A DNA stretch of 44,689 nucleotides from Candidatus Woesearchaeota archaeon. GTDB taxonomy: Archaea; Nanobdellota; Nanobdellia; Woesearchaeales; GW2011-AR4. The notes under the pieces were generated by a model. It saw only the letters and a program-made list of their open reading frames with translations, was not told the DNA's origin and ran no database searches. How positions within the stretch are numbered: position 1 is the stretch's first letter; the number at the start of each line of letters is the position of its first letter. Positions 1-9,473 of the stretch are shown here, piece by piece. Position numbers and translations under genes: made by a program. Location of the stretch: assembly GCA_016187495.1 (NCBI GenBank), contig JACPJP010000009.1:1-44689 (forward strand), read 5' to 3'.

Positions 1-129
1 AGCGGCTTATGGAATCCAAGTTATTACATTGGAAGCCCTAGAAATTTTGAGAATACCGTCAAGTACATAAAGAAGCAGAAGTATGGGGAGAGAAACGGAC
101 AGCAGACTTTGCTAAGCTATGCCGCCTAA
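1..129 (+). CDS. C-terminal fragment of an IS200/IS605-like (Y1/REP-type) transposase, truncated by the window edge
   Basis: Frame 1 reads SGLWNPSYYIGSPRNFENTVKYIKKQKYGERNGQQTLLSYAA*, resembling the LW.PSYYVG...YI..Q C-terminus of TnpA-like Y1 transposases; followed by a perfect hairpin. Confidence 0.6.
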   Translation, partial: SGLWNPSYYIGSPRNFENTVKYIKKQKYGERNGQQTLLSYAA

Positions 130-139
130 TTCCAAAATG

Positions 140-160
140 CCCTCAATCTCTGATTGAGGG
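140..160 (+). repeat. Perfect 9-bp hairpin CCCTCAATC-TCT-GATTGAGGG, possible subterminal right-end palindrome of the IS200/IS605-like element or a terminator
   Basis: Read directly; lies 11 bp after the transposase stop. Confidence 0.5.
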
Positions 161-300
161 TTGTTTACTAAGGAGCGGGTGGTCGTGGATACAAACCCAC
201 ACTAATTGAGTTTAACAACCATTACCTTTAAATATTCCCTTTAAATTTCTTTAGCAAATTAAAGTTATTATAAAGCTATTATTATAGGGGTTGAGCTAAT

Positions 301-2382
301 ATGCAATTTGCGATTTTTATTGTGGCTGTAGGGTTATTGTCAGTTGTTGTAGCAAAATTCATAGCTTCTCAAATTAAGAAAGCTGATTCTGGCAATGAAA
401 AAATGAAAGAGATAGGGGATGCAATACATGAAGGCGCGATGGCTTTCCTTACAAGAGAATACAAGGCAATGGCGGTGTTCATAGTTGTTATGGCTATAAC
501 TATCTTCATGTTTTTAGATCATCCAAAAACTAAAGAGATAAATGAAGCGCCTTGGACAGCTTTAGCATTCGTATTCGGCTCTTCCATTTCAATCTTAGCA
601 GGATTTATTGGAATGAAAATAGCTACAAAAGCAAATGTAAAGACGGCAAATGCAGCCCAAAAAAGCCTTAGCAAAGCATTTGATATAGCCTTTAAATCCG
701 GCTCAGTATTGGGCTTTGCTTTAGTAGGCCTTGCAGTTCTTGGCATATCTTTATCCTACATACTTTTCAAATTTATGGGCTTTCCAGTAGAGACCATAGT
801 AGAAATACTTACAGGCTTTGCATTGGGAGGAAGCTCAATTGCCTTATTTGCGAGAGTTGGAGGGGGGATTTACACAAAAGCTGCTGATATAGGAGCAGAT
901 TTAGTCGGTAAAGTTGAAGCAGGCATTCCAGAAGATGACCCAAGAAACCCTGCCGTAATAGCCGATAATGTAGGCGATAATGTAGGGGATGTTGCTGGAA
1001 TGGGCGCTGACCTTTTTGGAAGCGCGGCTGAAGCAACCTGCGCAGCTATGCTAATAGGAGCACTTGCATTTGCAAAAGCCTCGGAATCGGCATTGCTTTA
1101 CCCATTGGCAATTTCAGCAATAGGAATTTTAGCTGCTATTGCCACGTTCAAATTCATAAAAATCAGCAATAAAGGCAGCGTTGAATTAGCATTAAAGAAA
1201 GGCCTTATTATTTCTTCTGTGCTTGTGCTTGTTGCCATGTATTTCTTAACCGCTATGTGGCTGCCAAAAACTTTTGTCCTTAATAGCGTAACTTATACAT
1301 CATTTGGCGTCTATATTGCGCTGGCTATTGGCCTGATTTCCGGGCTCCTTATAGGCTTAATAACTGAATATTTTACATCGCATGCTTACAAGCCAGTAAG
1401 GAATCTTGCAAATTCCTCATTAACCGGGGCAGCAACAAACATAATTAATGGTATTGCTTTGGGCTATGAAAGCGCTGCAATACCTCTTGTTTTAATAGCA
1501 ATAACCTCTTTTGTTTCTTTCCAGTTTGCAGGGCTTTATGGAATTGCTATATCCGCTTTAGGCATGCTTTCCACATTAGTAATTGCCTTGTCAATTGACG
1601 GCTACGGCCCTGTTGCAGATAATGCCGGGGGAATTGCGGAAATGTCGGGCTTGCCAAAAAGTGTAAGGGAAAAAACAGATATTTTGGATGCAGCAGGAAA
1701 TACAACTGCTGCAATAGGAAAAGGCTTTGCAATAGGAAGCGCGGCATTAACAGCTCTAGCTTTATTCAGCGCATTCATTGCAGCGTCTGGAATCAGCTTT
1801 GTAAACTTATTGGACAACAAGGTAATAGCAGGATTATTTATCGGGGGAATGCTTCCATTCTTATTTTCTGCAATGACTATGAGAGCAGTCGGAAGAGCTG
1901 CAGAGTCAATGATAATTGAAGTAAGAGACCAATTCAAAAACATTAAAGGGTTGATGGAAGGGAAAGCCAAGGCTGATTATAGAAAATGTGTAGATATTTC
2001 AACTGCAGCAGCATTGAAGGAAATGATAGCGCCTGGTTTATTAGTTGTCTTAACGCCTATTATAGTTGGCTTATTGTTTGGAGTTGAAACCCTTGCAGGA
2101 GTTCTTGCAGGAACCTTAGCATCTGGAGTTATACTTGCCATCTCCAAGGCAAATGCAGGGGGAGCATGGGACAATGCAAAGAAATACATTGAATCAGGAC
2201 AGCATGGCGGCAAAGGCTCTGAGCCTCACAAAGCAGCTGTTGTAGGAGATACTGTCGGAGATCCTATGAAAGACACAGCAGGCCCAAGCTTAAACATTTT
2301 ATTAAAGTTGATGGCAATAACAAGCGTTGTTTTCGTTCCCTTGTTTGTGAAGTATGGGGGATTGTTGTTAAGATTTCTTTGA
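301..2382 (+). CDS. hppA: Membrane-bound proton/sodium-translocating pyrophosphatase
   Basis: Multi-TM protein with [22 protein letters not shown] and [17 protein letters not shown] motifs. Confidence 0.97.
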   Translation: MQFAIFIVAVGLLSVVVAKFIASQIKKADSGNEKMKEIGDAIHEGAMAFLTREYKAMAVFIVVMAITIFMFLDHPKTKEINEAPWTALAFVFGSSISILAGFIGMKIATKANVKTANAAQKSLSKAFDIAFKSGSVLGFALVGLAVLGISLSYILFKFMGFPVETIVEILTGFALGGSSIALFARVGGGIYTKAADIGADLVGKVEAGIPEDDPRNPAVIADNVGDNVGDVAGMGADLFGSAAEATCAAMLIGALAFAKASESALLYPLAISAIGILAAIATFKFIKISNKGSVELALKKGLIISSVLVLVAMYFLTAMWLPKTFVLNSVTYTSFGVYIALAIGLISGLLIGLITEYFTSHAYKPVRNLANSSLTGAATNIINGIALGYESAAIPLVLIAITSFVSFQFAGLYGIAISALGMLSTLVIALSIDGYGPVADNAGGIAEMSGLPKSVREKTDILDAAGNTTAAIGKGFAIGSAALTALALFSAFIAASGISFVNLLDNKVIAGLFIGGMLPFLFSAMTMRAVGRAAESMIIEVRDQFKNIKGLMEGKAKADYRKCVDISTAAALKEMIAPGLLVVLTPIIVGLLFGVETLAGVLAGTLASGVILAISKANAGGAWDNAKKYIESGQHGGKGSEPHKAAVVGDTVGDPMKDTAGPSLNILLKLMAITSVVFVPLFVKYGGLLLRFL

Positions 2383-2585
2383 ATTTATTGGATTTTTAAG
2401 ATTTCTTTCATTTCTTTTTGTTATGTATGCGCGCTGTTAAACTCTCAGTTAGGGTTGAATTTTAATGCAATGTCCCTAAGGAAAAATTCAAAGTTGTTGC
2501 GTCTATCATTAAAAAGGTGATTGTTGCCGTATTTTGTTAAAAAAGTTTATAAATATACATAAATAATACTTCCTATATCTTAGAA

Positions 2586-3491
2586 TTGAGAAAAATGGTG
2601 GATAAAAAGCTGTGGGCAAAAGATCAAGAAATTGACTTTTTTACTAAATCATTAGCTGTAGCATCACCAGAACAGCTATTTTATACAACTAAAGATAAAA
2701 AATATTATGCTTATTGGCCTAAAATCTATAAAGGCACAAAAACAACGTTACAAAGCAGAAATGCTTTTATCGGTGCATATACAGAAAAATGGTCGCAAGA
2801 AATTCTGAAAGATATTGCTAAAGAATTGAATGCTCATGCAGTTAGAAATGTTGTTTGTGAAGAATTAGAACTTACCAAGGATTCTCCTGCTGATGTTGCT
2901 ATCTGCAAAACAGACTCCATTATTCAAAAATCTTCAAATATACTTACAATTTTTGAAGTCAAAATGTCTATTGTATGGAATTGGGAACTTATAAAGGACA
3001 ATTCTAAGTTTTCATTGAAATGTTTGGGTGATTACAGAACTCATCAAGGAAATCCTGGATTATTAAGATCCGATACGATGCTTAAAGCTATTGGGAAAAG
3101 CATCAGCGTTAGGATTTCAACATTAGAATCTGCAAAAATCCCAATAATAATCTTAGGAAACACTCCTATTAGTAAAAGCTACCATTCAAAAGTCGATAAT
3201 TTAAAGAATTATGGCATTATTCAAGGCTTTTGGTCATTAAATCCTGCACCATTAGATAGCAATGGAGAGAATGTAAAAGTAACAAAGAATAAAGGATTTT
3301 TAAGATTTGACTCGTATTCTGAATTTAGAGCTGGGCTTTTAGGATTGCTTAAAGAAGATATGATGTTCTTTGCAGGTATGAGACCAAAGAATGAGCTAGG
3401 CAAATTCATAGAAATTTCCAATAAGGAAGATTCCTATGAGAAAAAAGCTGAGAAATTCTTAAATTTGATGAGGGAAGCAAATGGCGAGTAA
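2586..3491 (+). CDS. Putative type II restriction endonuclease, partner of the downstream methyltransferase
   Basis: Overlaps the start of a DNA methyltransferase; contains an ADVAICK...TIFEVKMSIV segment compatible with a PD-(D/E)XK core. Confidence 0.6.
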   Translation: MRKMVDKKLWAKDQEIDFFTKSLAVASPEQLFYTTKDKKYYAYWPKIYKGTKTTLQSRNAFIGAYTEKWSQEILKDIAKELNAHAVRNVVCEELELTKDSPADVAICKTDSIIQKSSNILTIFEVKMSIVWNWELIKDNSKFSLKCLGDYRTHQGNPGLLRSDTMLKAIGKSISVRISTLESAKIPIIILGNTPISKSYHSKVDNLKNYGIIQGFWSLNPAPLDSNGENVKVTKNKGFLRFDSYSEFRAGLLGLLKEDMMFFAGMRPKNELGKFIEISNKEDSYEKKAEKFLNLMREANGE

Positions 3492-4407
3492 AAGAAAAGG
3501 GACAGAAACGAGTAAATTTGGTTCTCCTGGCAGAATAAACCATGACTCCTCAAAATTTTATGATAGCCGCCTTTATGAAGGATTACCTACTGAAAAGGAG
3601 AACATCGCATTTATTGAGAACAAGATAAATAAAAAAAGTATGAATAAGATATTTTGTAAATCAAGCGATAATATGGAAGAATTACCAGATAACAGTATTC
3701 ATTTAATGGTTACTTCGCCTCCATATAATGTAGGCAAAGAATATGATGAGAATTTATCTTTAAATGAGTATAGGGAATTTCTTAAAAGAGTCTGGAAAGA
3801 GGTTTATCGTGTCATTGTACCTGGCGGAAGAGCCTGTATTAATGTAGCTAATTTAGGAAGAAAACCATACATTCCATTACATTCATTTATTATAGAAGAT
3901 ATGCAAGAACTTGGTTTTTTGATGAGGGGGGAGATAATTTGGAATAAAGCATCAACTGCAAGCCCGTCTACTGCATGGGGAAGCTGGTTATCTCCAAAAA
4001 ATCCTGTTTTAAGGGATATTCATGAGTATATTTTAGTATTTTCAAAGGAAGCTTTTGCAAGGGCTAACCATGACGATCAACCTGCTACAGTGACAAGAGA
4101 CGAATTTTTAGAATTAACCAAGAGTGTATGGACTTTTGGAGCAGAATCAGCTAAAAGAGTAGGACATCCTGCGCCTTTTCCTGTTGAGCTTCCAGTAAGA
4201 TGTATCAAGCTTTATACTTTTAAGAATGATATTGTACTCGACCCGTTCATGGGAAGCGGAACTACCGCTATTGCGACTTTAATAAGTAATCGCAGATTTG
4301 TTGGTTATGATATTAATAAAAATTATGTTAAAATTGCAGAAAAGAGGATTAATGAATTTCTTGAAAAAAAGAAGCAAAAGAAAATAACTGAGGTTATTGA
4401 AGGATGA
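3481..4407 (+). CDS. DNA methyltransferase (type II R-M, N4-cytosine/N6-adenine class)
   Basis: TSPPYN catalytic motif and DPFMGSGTTAIA SAM-binding motif in beta-class order. Confidence 0.92.
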   Translation: MASKRKGTETSKFGSPGRINHDSSKFYDSRLYEGLPTEKENIAFIENKINKKSMNKIFCKSSDNMEELPDNSIHLMVTSPPYNVGKEYDENLSLNEYREFLKRVWKEVYRVIVPGGRACINVANLGRKPYIPLHSFIIEDMQELGFLMRGEIIWNKASTASPSTAWGSWLSPKNPVLRDIHEYILVFSKEAFARANHDDQPATVTRDEFLELTKSVWTFGAESAKRVGHPAPFPVELPVRCIKLYTFKNDIVLDPFMGSGTTAIATLISNRRFVGYDINKNYVKIAEKRINEFLEKKKQKKITEVIEG

Positions 4408-4506
4408 ACAAGAAAGGACTTAATCGGAATAGACCATGAAATAGGCATTCTAGCGTCTCAAAGAAAAATACAAACGACATAAACAAATTAACGAGGCTGA
4501 TAAAAA

Positions 4507-4749
4507 ATGCAATCATTCCTTGAAAAAGCGAAAGAAGTAATAGCAAAAAACCAGGATGTTGTAACTGTATTTGAAGAGCTGGACAGGACTGGAAAATTCA
4601 GGAAAAGGACATATAAGGCAAGGGCAGCTTTTACTTTAGATGAGGATCTTTTCAACAGGTTTAGGAATTACTGCAAAGAGAATGGAATAAATATGTCTGG
4701 AAGAGTTGAAAGCCACATAAGGAAGGAATTAAAGGATCTAAATCATTAG
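4507..4749 (+). CDS. Small ribbon-helix-helix-like hypothetical protein
   Basis: 80 aa; C-terminal ARAAFTLDEDLFNRFRNYCKENGINMSGRVESHIRKEL resembles an RHH domain. Confidence 0.5.
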   Translation: MQSFLEKAKEVIAKNQDVVTVFEELDRTGKFRKRTYKARAAFTLDEDLFNRFRNYCKENGINMSGRVESHIRKELKDLNH

Positions 4750-4757
4750 ATAAAATA

Positions 4758-4916
4758 GGGCGTGTCTAAAAAATGAAGGTTAGCATCAATTTTGCGAGCA
4801 CCTGATACAAAAATATCGAGCTGACAGAGGGATGGCTCCTACGGAGATGTCAGCCTTTGCTAAAAAAATAAAGTGCGAGCCGATGCTAACCCGCGAAGCG
4901 ATTTTTTAGACACTCC
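4758..4916 (+). repeat. TIR element copy 1 (159 bp), MITE-like or structured RNA element
   Basis: GGGCGTGTCTAAAAAATgaaggTTAGCATC ... GATGCTAAcccgcgaagcgATTTTTTAGACACTCC; 13-bp and 8-bp perfect terminal inverted repeats; internal GCTGACA/TGTCAGC hairpin. Confidence 0.75.
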
Positions 4917-4924
4917 GAGTTAAA

Positions 4925-5548
4925 ATGCTCTTCAAAAATCGCATTCAAGCTGGAAATCAATTGGCTAAAAAACTTTTTGCATACAAAAATAAAAGAGATG
5001 TTGTTATACTTGGCATTCCAAGAGGCGGTGTAGAAGTTGCTTTTGCTGTAGCAAAATCATTGCACGTTCAATTGAGCATAGTAGTAACCAAGAAAATAGG
5101 TCATCCCTTTAATCCAGAGCTTGCAATAGGGGCTGTAAGCCCAGATAATTATATTACTGATGAAGACTATAAGGATAAGGAAGGCTATGCCAAAAAAGCT
5201 ATTAAACAACTCAACGCGGAAATTATAACGAGGTATAAAAAATATACAAAAGGAAAACTGCCTCAATTGGAAAATAAAATAGTAATTATTGTTGATGACG
5301 GGTTAGCCACCGGATACACAATGCTTGCAGCAATTAAGTACGTAAAAAGTAAAAATTCAAAGAAAGTTATTGTTGCAGTGCCTGTCGCTGCCCAAGATAG
5401 TTATGAAAAAGTCAAATTACTTGCTGACGAAGTTGTATGCCTCAATGTTCCTATATTTTTTTCCGCAGTAGGCTCTTTCTATCAGCAATTTGAGCAGCTA
5501 GAAGATGAAGAAGTCAAGCGGTACTTAGAAGAAGCTGCGAAATTTTAA
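4925..5548 (+). CDS. Phosphoribosyltransferase family protein
   Basis: VILGIPRGGVEVA and VIIVDDGLATGYTM (PRPP-binding motif). Confidence 0.9.
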   Translation: MLFKNRIQAGNQLAKKLFAYKNKRDVVILGIPRGGVEVAFAVAKSLHVQLSIVVTKKIGHPFNPELAIGAVSPDNYITDEDYKDKEGYAKKAIKQLNAEIITRYKKYTKGKLPQLENKIVIIVDDGLATGYTMLAAIKYVKSKNSKKVIVAVPVAAQDSYEKVKLLADEVVCLNVPIFFSAVGSFYQQFEQLEDEEVKRYLEEAAKF

Positions 5549-5899
5549 TTAGCTCCCAATCCCAATAAAACTAACTCCTATTATAATCGAAACTATACCC
5601 AGCCATTTAATCAAATTCATTTTTTCCCCTAAAAACTTTACAGACAGTAAGCTGACCCAGACATAAGTCAATGCAACAAAAGGATACAAAATAGACAAAT
5701 CACCGCCTTTCAATGCAGGAATGAAAAGCATCGTTCCTACAGCATATAATGAAACCCCGCCAAACAAATGGTAGTTTTTCATCAATGAGCTTATCTTTGA
5801 CAATTTTTTTGCAGAAGCCTTCTTTAACAGTATCGGTCCAAAAGCTCCAACTAATGTTGCAGTAATCACAAGCCCTATTGCCCATAATTCAGTTGCCAT
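5549..5899 (-). CDS. Half-size DMT/EamA (SMR-like) transporter
   Basis: Four predicted TM segments; KLLG.SI..GV pattern; start overlaps the stop of the paralogous upstream gene (TAATG). Confidence 0.75.
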   Translation of the reverse strand: MATELWAIGLVITATLVGAFGPILLKKASAKKLSKISSLMKNYHLFGGVSLYAVGTMLFIPALKGGDLSILYPFVALTYVWVSLLSVKFLGEKMNLIKWLGIVSIIIGVSFIGIGS

Positions 5900-6282
5900 T
5901 ATATAACCACTACCCCATCAGCTGTTGTTTTTTTGCTTCCAAGGCTTATTAACACTATGCCTATAACTATCGCTGCTATGCCTGCCCATTTATATAGGTT
6001 CATTATCTCCCCTAAGAAATAAATCGATAAAACGCTTACCCATATGTAGCTTGTTGCAAATATCGGATACAAAACAGATACTTCTCCGCCTCTGAAGCTT
6101 AGAATCAATAATATTCCTGCAACAGCATACAATACCATCCCTGTAATCAGCTCTATGCTTGTAATAGCGCTTAATATGTTGAATTCCAGCTTATTAGCTC
6201 CAAATTTCCAGAATAACTGAGCGGTAGAAGTAAGCAAAGTGGATGCAAAAACGATTCCCATTGCCCATAATTTTGTCGGCAT
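5899..6282 (-). CDS. Half-size DMT/EamA (SMR-like) transporter, paralog of the neighbour
   Basis: Same architecture as 5549..5899 (GGEVSVLYPIFATSYIWVSVLSIYFLGE). Confidence 0.75.
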   Translation of the reverse strand: MPTKLWAMGIVFASTLLTSTAQLFWKFGANKLEFNILSAITSIELITGMVLYAVAGILLILSFRGGEVSVLYPIFATSYIWVSVLSIYFLGEIMNLYKWAGIAAIVIGIVLISLGSKKTTADGVVVI

Positions 6283-6319
6283 TTTTTTATTAGGATTTTT
6301 ATATTGGTTTTGTTCAATA

Positions 6320-6530
6320 ATTATTAAGCTTTATCTTGTGCGCACACTTATTTGCGTCGGTTTTCTTTATGATCCCTTTAAATTCTTTGGACAATGAAAA
6401 ATAATTAATAATATGAAAATTTTCCATCTTGCTGTGCAAAGGAAATTTTCGTCATCTGTCTTTTCTTTCACAACCATATTAAGCTGCGTTTTTGCAATCT
6501 ACCCCTTATACAAAGCAAAAACGTCGAATT
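6320..6530 (-). repeat. Diverged/truncated copy 4 of the hairpin-rich intergenic element family
   Basis: Reverse complement contains ATGACGAAAATTTCCTTTGCACAGCAAGATGGAAAATTTTCATATTATTAATTATTTTTCATT, closely similar to copy 3 (ATGACAAAAATTTCCTTTGCATGTCAAGATAGAAATTTTTCCTATAATTAATTATTTTTTAAT); has the CGTTTTTGC/GCAAAAACG hairpin. Confidence 0.65.
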
Positions 6531-6630
6531 ATTATTTTTTATTATTTAATGCGTAAATATTATTGTTGGGAAAGATACATTTATTGTTACCTTTTTATTA
6601 TTAAAGTGTTTGTGAACTTCATTGTAATAT

Positions 6631-8205
6631 TCATTCCCTCAATAAAATTTCAATTACCCTGACAAACACAGGCCTTGTAATAAATACTCCAATTGAAGCG
6701 CCTATTATAGTTGTTATTGCAAACCCTTTCAGCAAGCCCGCGCCTGCAAAAAGCAATGGCACCATAGCAACAACAATGGTAAAGTAAGCAGCCATTATTA
6801 TAAAAAATGCGTTTTTTATCCTTTGCTTCCAGTCATAAACAATTCTTTCCCCTCTTAATGTTTCATCAGTTATAACTATCTGATCATTTACTCCAGTCCC
6901 TATTGCAATTATTATCCCCGCTACAGCGGCCAAATCCATATTCCAGCCAATCAAAGCAGCAATCGCAAGCAATAATATAACTTCTGATAATGAGATGAAT
7001 ATCATCGGTATTGCTATAGCTAGTTTCCTGTACCTTGCAAAGATAACTGCAACTATAGAAACCAAAGCCAAAGCCCCAAGAAGCAATGCATTGCTTAAAA
7101 ATTCTTTTCCAAGCAGCGGGCTTATATTGTCTATCTTAACAATATTTAATTTAATTGGAAGCGAGCCGGTAATAAGGACTGTCTGCAGCCTCTTCATGTT
7201 ATTGAAAGTGTTAAGAACTGCTTCCTGCTCGCTAAGGCCAACACCGCTTCCGGAAATTTGTATGTCTGTTGTTGTGCTGCCTTTTAATTCTGCGCCTATG
7301 CTTAACTCATCTACTTTTACATCATCAAGGTAAAGCTCCAAAGGCTCTGATAAGTACAATTCGCTTGAGCTTGCCTTATCACCTATAATCTCTAAATTGC
7401 TTGTCACATTTGCCTGTTTTTTTGCAGCTTCTGGAGTTATTGATATTGAAAACCTGAACCTGCATATATTCTGGCCTCCTGAAGCAGAACAGCCGTAATT
7501 AGGATCTAAGCCAGCGCAATTCGCGCTTCTGCATACAAATACTATATCTTTTCCTCCAACAAATACTGTTTGGTTGGCTATTTTTGCCTCAAACTTGCCC
7601 TCTTTTTCAAGCAAATTCCTTATATCTTCCTCAGTCGCTCCAGCTATTTCAACTAATATGTACTGGTTCCCTGTAAGGTCATTTGATTCCCTTATTATTA
7701 AATCGCTTAATCCATAAACATTGAGCCTTTCCTGCATCGTGTCCATTAAGGATTGCAAATCCTCTTTTGATAGTTTTTTTTCAGGCTGCAATAGTACTCT
7801 TGTGCCGCCCTGCAGGTCAAGTCCTTTCTTGATGTTTGTTTTTTGTGCATCTGAAACTCTAAGCCCTATGCCATTTTCTTTTGCCCTTAATCTGTAAAGC
7901 TGTTTTGTAGTTTTAATCTGAACTGACTGGTTTAGCTCAAGCGCGTTTACATAATTATAATACTCTTCAATATTCTCTATTGCCTTGTTGTCTATTGCAA
8001 GCAGCCTTTCCCTGTTAACAGGCTTTACGCTTGGCGCTGGCTTTTGTATCCCAGCTTCTGCAGCCGAGCTGTTTGTTTCAACATTGTTTATTACAACACC
8101 CTTTATCCATGGCTTTGGGTTGATTGCCACAATAGCTAAAACTAAGAATACTAACAAAATTATTACCCTTACATTTGTAAATATTTTTTTTAGCTTGTAA
8201 TTCAT
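6631..8205 (-). CDS. secD: Protein translocase subunit SecD
   Basis: KKGLDLQGGTRVLLQP, GTGVNDQIVITDE, C-terminal RND-like TMs; downstream of secF as in archaea. Confidence 0.95.
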   Translation of the reverse strand: MNYKLKKIFTNVRVIILLVFLVLAIVAINPKPWIKGVVINNVETNSSAAEAGIQKPAPSVKPVNRERLLAIDNKAIENIEEYYNYVNALELNQSVQIKTTKQLYRLRAKENGIGLRVSDAQKTNIKKGLDLQGGTRVLLQPEKKLSKEDLQSLMDTMQERLNVYGLSDLIIRESNDLTGNQYILVEIAGATEEDIRNLLEKEGKFEAKIANQTVFVGGKDIVFVCRSANCAGLDPNYGCSASGGQNICRFRFSISITPEAAKKQANVTSNLEIIGDKASSSELYLSEPLELYLDDVKVDELSIGAELKGSTTTDIQISGSGVGLSEQEAVLNTFNNMKRLQTVLITGSLPIKLNIVKIDNISPLLGKEFLSNALLLGALALVSIVAVIFARYRKLAIAIPMIFISLSEVILLLAIAALIGWNMDLAAVAGIIIAIGTGVNDQIVITDETLRGERIVYDWKQRIKNAFFIIMAAYFTIVVAMVPLLFAGAGLLKGFAITTIIGASIGVFITRPVFVRVIEILLRE

Positions 8206-8291
8206 TGTATATAAAACATGAAATATTTTATATGCTTGAAAAAATTTTTAATTTTTTCATTGTACAAAAAATACGGAATATTTTTTATTCT

Positions 8292-9365
8292 TCATTGTGC
8301 AGCCCTTTTTGCCTTTTTTTCCAGATAAAGCCTTAATATGCCTACATTCTGTATCCATGTATTTATCAAATCAGTAAGCAGTCCAATAAACAGTATTATC
8401 ATTATCTGCCTTATAACCTCAGACTGTGTAAATATCAGCCCTATTGTTACTGCAGCCAATGTGGTTGAGGTCATCATAATTCCAGTTCTTATTGCTCCAT
8501 ATACCCTTTCCATTTCAGTGCCCTCTTTTCGCTTAAGGACTCTTGTAGAAAGCAAAATATCCGTATCAACAGAATACCCTATCAGCATTAGGACTGCTGC
8601 TATTCCGGCTGCGCTTATCTTTACCCCTAAAATATTTACTACTGCCAGAGTTACGGCCATATTTGAAAATGCTGCAAGTATGACTGCTGCTGATGGAACA
8701 AATGTCCTGAAGTAGAGAAAAACCACGATAGCCATGAAAACAAATGCAATGCCAAGCGCACTTATAGTTTCTTTAAAGAAGGATGCTCCCAATGAAGAGC
8801 CTACAATTTCAACTGAATATTCATTTTCATTCAGCTCTTTTCCAATATTTTTTTTAATGGCATCTACAAGATTATTTGCTTCTTCTTGGCTTATACCCGC
8901 TTCAACTATAATCCCACTTTGGCTTCCAAACTGGCTTATTGACTTTACAGCTACATCGTTGTTTGGAAACTCCAAGGATACTGCATTTTCAAGTGTCAGA
9001 ATGTCTATTTCCTGCTCTGTCGGTATTGTGACTGTAACCCCGCCTTTCAAACTTACATCCCTGTGTATAAAATCTCCTGTTGCTGCCAGCTGGTATCCAA
9101 TCTGAACAAATGCAAGAAAAAGAATAAGAAAGGGGATAATTAGCAATTTCTTATACTGGTTTTCATAAACATTTTTAATGGAAGAAAAATTGAATTTTAT
9201 TTTAGGAACGTTTATTTTATTTTTAATGTTTATATCTTGATTTTTTTTATTTTCAATTGTACTAGTTTTTATTGATTCATTTTCTATTGTAGCTGTCTTG
9301 TTTTCTGTACTTTTTGATGCATCTTGTGCTATACTATGCTCACTGTTTTCTTTATTATCTTCCAT
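8292..9365 (-). CDS. secF: Protein translocase subunit SecF
   Basis: SLKGGVTVTI and GYSVDTDILLSTRVLKR motifs; adjacent to secD. Confidence 0.95.
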   Translation of the reverse strand: MEDNKENSEHSIAQDASKSTENKTATIENESIKTSTIENKKNQDINIKNKINVPKIKFNFSSIKNVYENQYKKLLIIPFLILFLAFVQIGYQLAATGDFIHRDVSLKGGVTVTIPTEQEIDILTLENAVSLEFPNNDVAVKSISQFGSQSGIIVEAGISQEEANNLVDAIKKNIGKELNENEYSVEIVGSSLGASFFKETISALGIAFVFMAIVVFLYFRTFVPSAAVILAAFSNMAVTLAVVNILGVKISAAGIAAVLMLIGYSVDTDILLSTRVLKRKEGTEMERVYGAIRTGIMMTSTTLAAVTIGLIFTQSEVIRQIMIILFIGLLTDLINTWIQNVGILRLYLEKKAKRAAQ

Positions 9366-9413
9366 AACAACTTATAGAGAAAAATGGTGTTTTTATAAAA
9401 CTTTGCCTCACTT

Positions 9414-9473
9414 CTATTGTTTAGCGCAAGCCTTTACAAACCCATAAAACAATGGGCTAGGATTTCCTAGTCT
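9414..9473 (-). pseudogene. Displaced 3'-end fragment of pyrG (RLGNPSPLFYGFVKACAKQ*)
   Basis: Reverse complement AGA CTA GGA AAT CCT AGC CCA TTG TTT TAT GGG TTT GTA AAG GCT TGC GCT AAA CAA TAG matches the PyrG C-terminus RLGNPSPLFYGFVKAC. Confidence 0.9.

Noticed and set aside
519-2213. Antisense ORFs within hppA, and similar short antisense ORFs across the window
   Set aside because: They overlap well-supported genes and have no recognisable domains; treated as shadow ORFs.
9414-9473. Remnant of a full second pyrG gene rather than a displaced 3' end
   Set aside because: No upstream pyrG similarity remains before RLGNP; sequence turns immediately into the homing endonuclease ORF, so a full-gene duplication is less parsimonious, though not excluded.
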